From positions 53,904 to 117,903 of the forward strand of contig NZ_PXZO01000020.1 in the NCBI RefSeq assembly GCF_003013475.1: a stretch of DNA of 64,000 nucleotides, given 5' to 3'. Position numbers and translations under genes: made by a program. Below are positions 62,669-64,000 of this stretch, piece after piece; the first letter of the stretch is position 1; each line of letters begins with the position of its first letter. The stretch comes from Brevibacillus porteri (lineage in GTDB: Bacteria > Bacillota > Bacilli > Brevibacillales > Brevibacillaceae). The notes below the pieces were generated by a model, which made no database searches, was not told where the DNA came from, and saw only the letters and a program-made list of their open reading frames with translations.

Positions 62669-62846
62669 ATGAATCTTATAACTAAGTCACACACATCATT
62701 ATTTCAAGAAAGATTAAATGCAAGACTTTCATTTGTGCTACAGAAGTCATTTCCTAAAATGAGGACCGCATATCTCATAGGGCACACCTGAGCAAGGAGA
62801 AGGCTTTGCTCTTGATTTAGCACAAAGAGTCTTAGAAAACAATTAG
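62669..62846 (+). pseudogene. Frameshifted small gene, unknown product
   Basis: GAGAGGTGG precedes the ATG at 62669. The frame reads 40 codons, ending LIGHT-stop at about 62790. Shifting by one base there continues as EQGEGFALDLAQRVLENN to a TAG at 62844-62846. The total length is one base off a multiple of three, as expected for a single indel. The intact product would have been about 59 aa. Not recognised. Confidence 0.45.
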
Positions 62847-62961
62847 GTACTAGAGTATTTCAAATTTGAATCATGCGCTAGTATTGGGAGCCCATGAAAT
62901 TTCCACCCAAATAGGAGATAATGGAAGAGCACTCCTATTATGAAAAGAGGTCGATCACAAT

Positions 62962-63936
62962 ATGAAATACTACCGACTCGGTGGCAGTGGATTGAAGGTA
63001 TCAGCATTGGGATTAGGCACGAACTCATTTGGAGGGCGTGCGGATGAGCAAACGTCTGTAAACATCATTCATACCGCAATCGAAAGCGGGATTACTTTTA
63101 TTGATACGGCAAATATTTACACGCAAACAGAATCGGAGCGAATCATCGGGCTGGCGCTAGAAGGAAAGCGGCACGAGGTCGTTTTGGCGACGAAGGCTGG
63201 TCTGGTAAAAGGCGAAGGACCGAATCAGAGAGGCTCATCGCGCTGCCACCTGATGCTGGAGCTGGAGAACAGCTTGAAGCGTTTACGCACCGATTATGTG
63301 GACTTATATCAAATTCATACGTTTGATCCAGAGACGCCTTTGGAAGAAACACTCCGCGCACTAGATGACATGGTTCGATCTGGGAAAGTGCGTTACATCG
63401 GGGCTTCCAACTATGCGGCTTGGGAATTGATGAAGGCAATTGGCATCAGTCAGCGGGAAGGGCTGAATCGCTACGTATCGACGCAGGTTAGCTACTCGCT
63501 GGCGGATCGAACACCAGAGCGTGAACTCGTACCGCTTTGTCTTGACCAGGGGGTGGGGATCATTCCGTACTTCCCACTTGCTGGCGGCATTTTAACAGGT
63601 AAATATACCTCCGCAGAACAGGCCCCAGCTGGTTCGCGGGCGGACAAGGAGCCGCGCTTCGTGCGGTTGCTGAGTGAAGACAAGCTGGAGTTTGGACGCA
63701 AAATTAGTCAGGTAGCGGCGGAGGTTGGTGTATCCTCCAGTGTGCTGTCCTTGGCTTGGCTCATGCACAAGCCGGCTGTCTCTTCGGTGATCGTGGGCGC
63801 GACCCGTGTAGAGCAGCTTACGGATAATTTGCAAAGTGCAGCTTTGACGTTGGATGCAGCGACCTTGGCAGAGCTGGACCGATTGAGTGACACGTACCGA
63901 AACGGGGAACCATTTGCCGTATATCGTCTGCCGTAA
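62962..63936 (+). CDS. Aldo/keto reductase
   Basis: 324 aa TIM-barrel NADPH oxidoreductase. GLGTNSFGG near the start, catalytic Asp and Tyr in DTANIYTQTESERI, Lys in VLATKAG, His in LYQIHTFDP, and the NADPH site (PYFPLAGGILTGKY, VIVGATRVEQL). Closest in style to YghZ/potassium-channel beta-like or general stress AKRs. AAAGAGG precedes the ATG. Nothing supportable is seen in the last 64 bases of the window. Confidence 0.93.
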   Translation: MKYYRLGGSGLKVSALGLGTNSFGGRADEQTSVNIIHTAIESGITFIDTANIYTQTESERIIGLALEGKRHEVVLATKAGLVKGEGPNQRGSSRCHLMLELENSLKRLRTDYVDLYQIHTFDPETPLEETLRALDDMVRSGKVRYIGASNYAAWELMKAIGISQREGLNRYVSTQVSYSLADRTPERELVPLCLDQGVGIIPYFPLAGGILTGKYTSAEQAPAGSRADKEPRFVRLLSEDKLEFGRKISQVAAEVGVSSSVLSLAWLMHKPAVSSVIVGATRVEQLTDNLQSAALTLDAATLAELDRLSDTYRNGEPFAVYRLP

Positions 63937-64000
63937 AAATGATGTCAGTTGTCGACTAATATGACCAGTCCCGAAGCCTCTGAAGTGCACCCCTTAGAAT

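Noticed and set aside
1..64000. tRNA, rRNA, CRISPR arrays, transposases, replication origin
   Set aside because: None recognised on either strand; no tRNA-like cloverleaf, DnaA-box cluster or insertion-sequence ends were seen.

Overview
The window looks like chromosomal DNA of an aerobic, spore-forming Gram-positive bacterium of the Brevibacillus/Paenibacillaceae type. The grounds are mid-GC core genes, strong AGGAGG-type ribosome binding sites, frequent GTG/TTG starts, a small-PurL (PurSQL) purine pathway, an M-box Mg2+ riboswitch and lipoproteins in place of outer-membrane parts. The genus is inferred from overall character, not from a search.

Layout. (1) 1-10.5 kb: a tad/Flp pilus locus on the + strand: end of an upstream gene, TadA ATPase, TadB, TadC, Flp pilin, a VWA lipoprotein, an exported protein with 10-residue tandem repeats, two unknown proteins, two TadE/TadG-like pseudopilins and a second, paralogous VWA lipoprotein. 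(2) 10.5-13.6 kb: a lipoprotein, a DUF169-like protein, a DinB-like protein and a WYL regulator. (3) 13.7-19.8 kb: a VanG/VanC-style D-Ala-D-Ser cluster: membrane-anchored VanY-like peptidase, D-Ala-D-Ser ligase, VanXY-like peptidase, VanT acyltransferase/serine racemase and VanS-like kinase, with no VanR in the window. (4) 20.1-21.4 kb: two AT-rich exported proteins of unknown function. (5) 21.7-24.1 kb: M29 aminopeptidase and iron alcohol dehydrogenase on the minus strand.

(6) 24.3-38.7 kb: purine biosynthesis in two + strand units, purCSQLFMN and purHD. Each has a promoter with the same PurBox placement. They are separated by minus-strand corA (behind an M-box riboswitch, a terminator and a possible leader peptide), a PAS-PAS-GGDEF-EAL protein, and a small + strand gene. 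(7) 38.8-40.9 kb: an AT-rich toxin-like exported protein with a leader mini-ORF and hairpin, then an unknown gene. (8) 41.0-45.4 kb: MFS exporter with MarR regulator, small membrane proteins, and a YerA-type adenine deaminase-like protein. (9) 45.6-50.8 kb: a complete branched-chain amino-acid ABC operon (SBP, two permeases, two ATPases). (10) 50.9-56 kb: a MocR-type regulator, an unknown exported protein, and a large S8 protease lacking a signal peptide. (11) 56.1-64 kb: a decayed reading frame, an IclR regulator divergent from a spermidine/putrescine-type ABC operon with an M20 peptidase, gene remnants, and an aldo/keto reductase.

No tRNA, rRNA, CRISPR array or intact insertion sequence was seen. 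The most interesting parts are the VanR-less van cluster, the Gram-positive tad locus with paired VWA lipoproteins and a repeat protein, the layered corA leader, and the leader/hairpin in front of the toxin-like gene.
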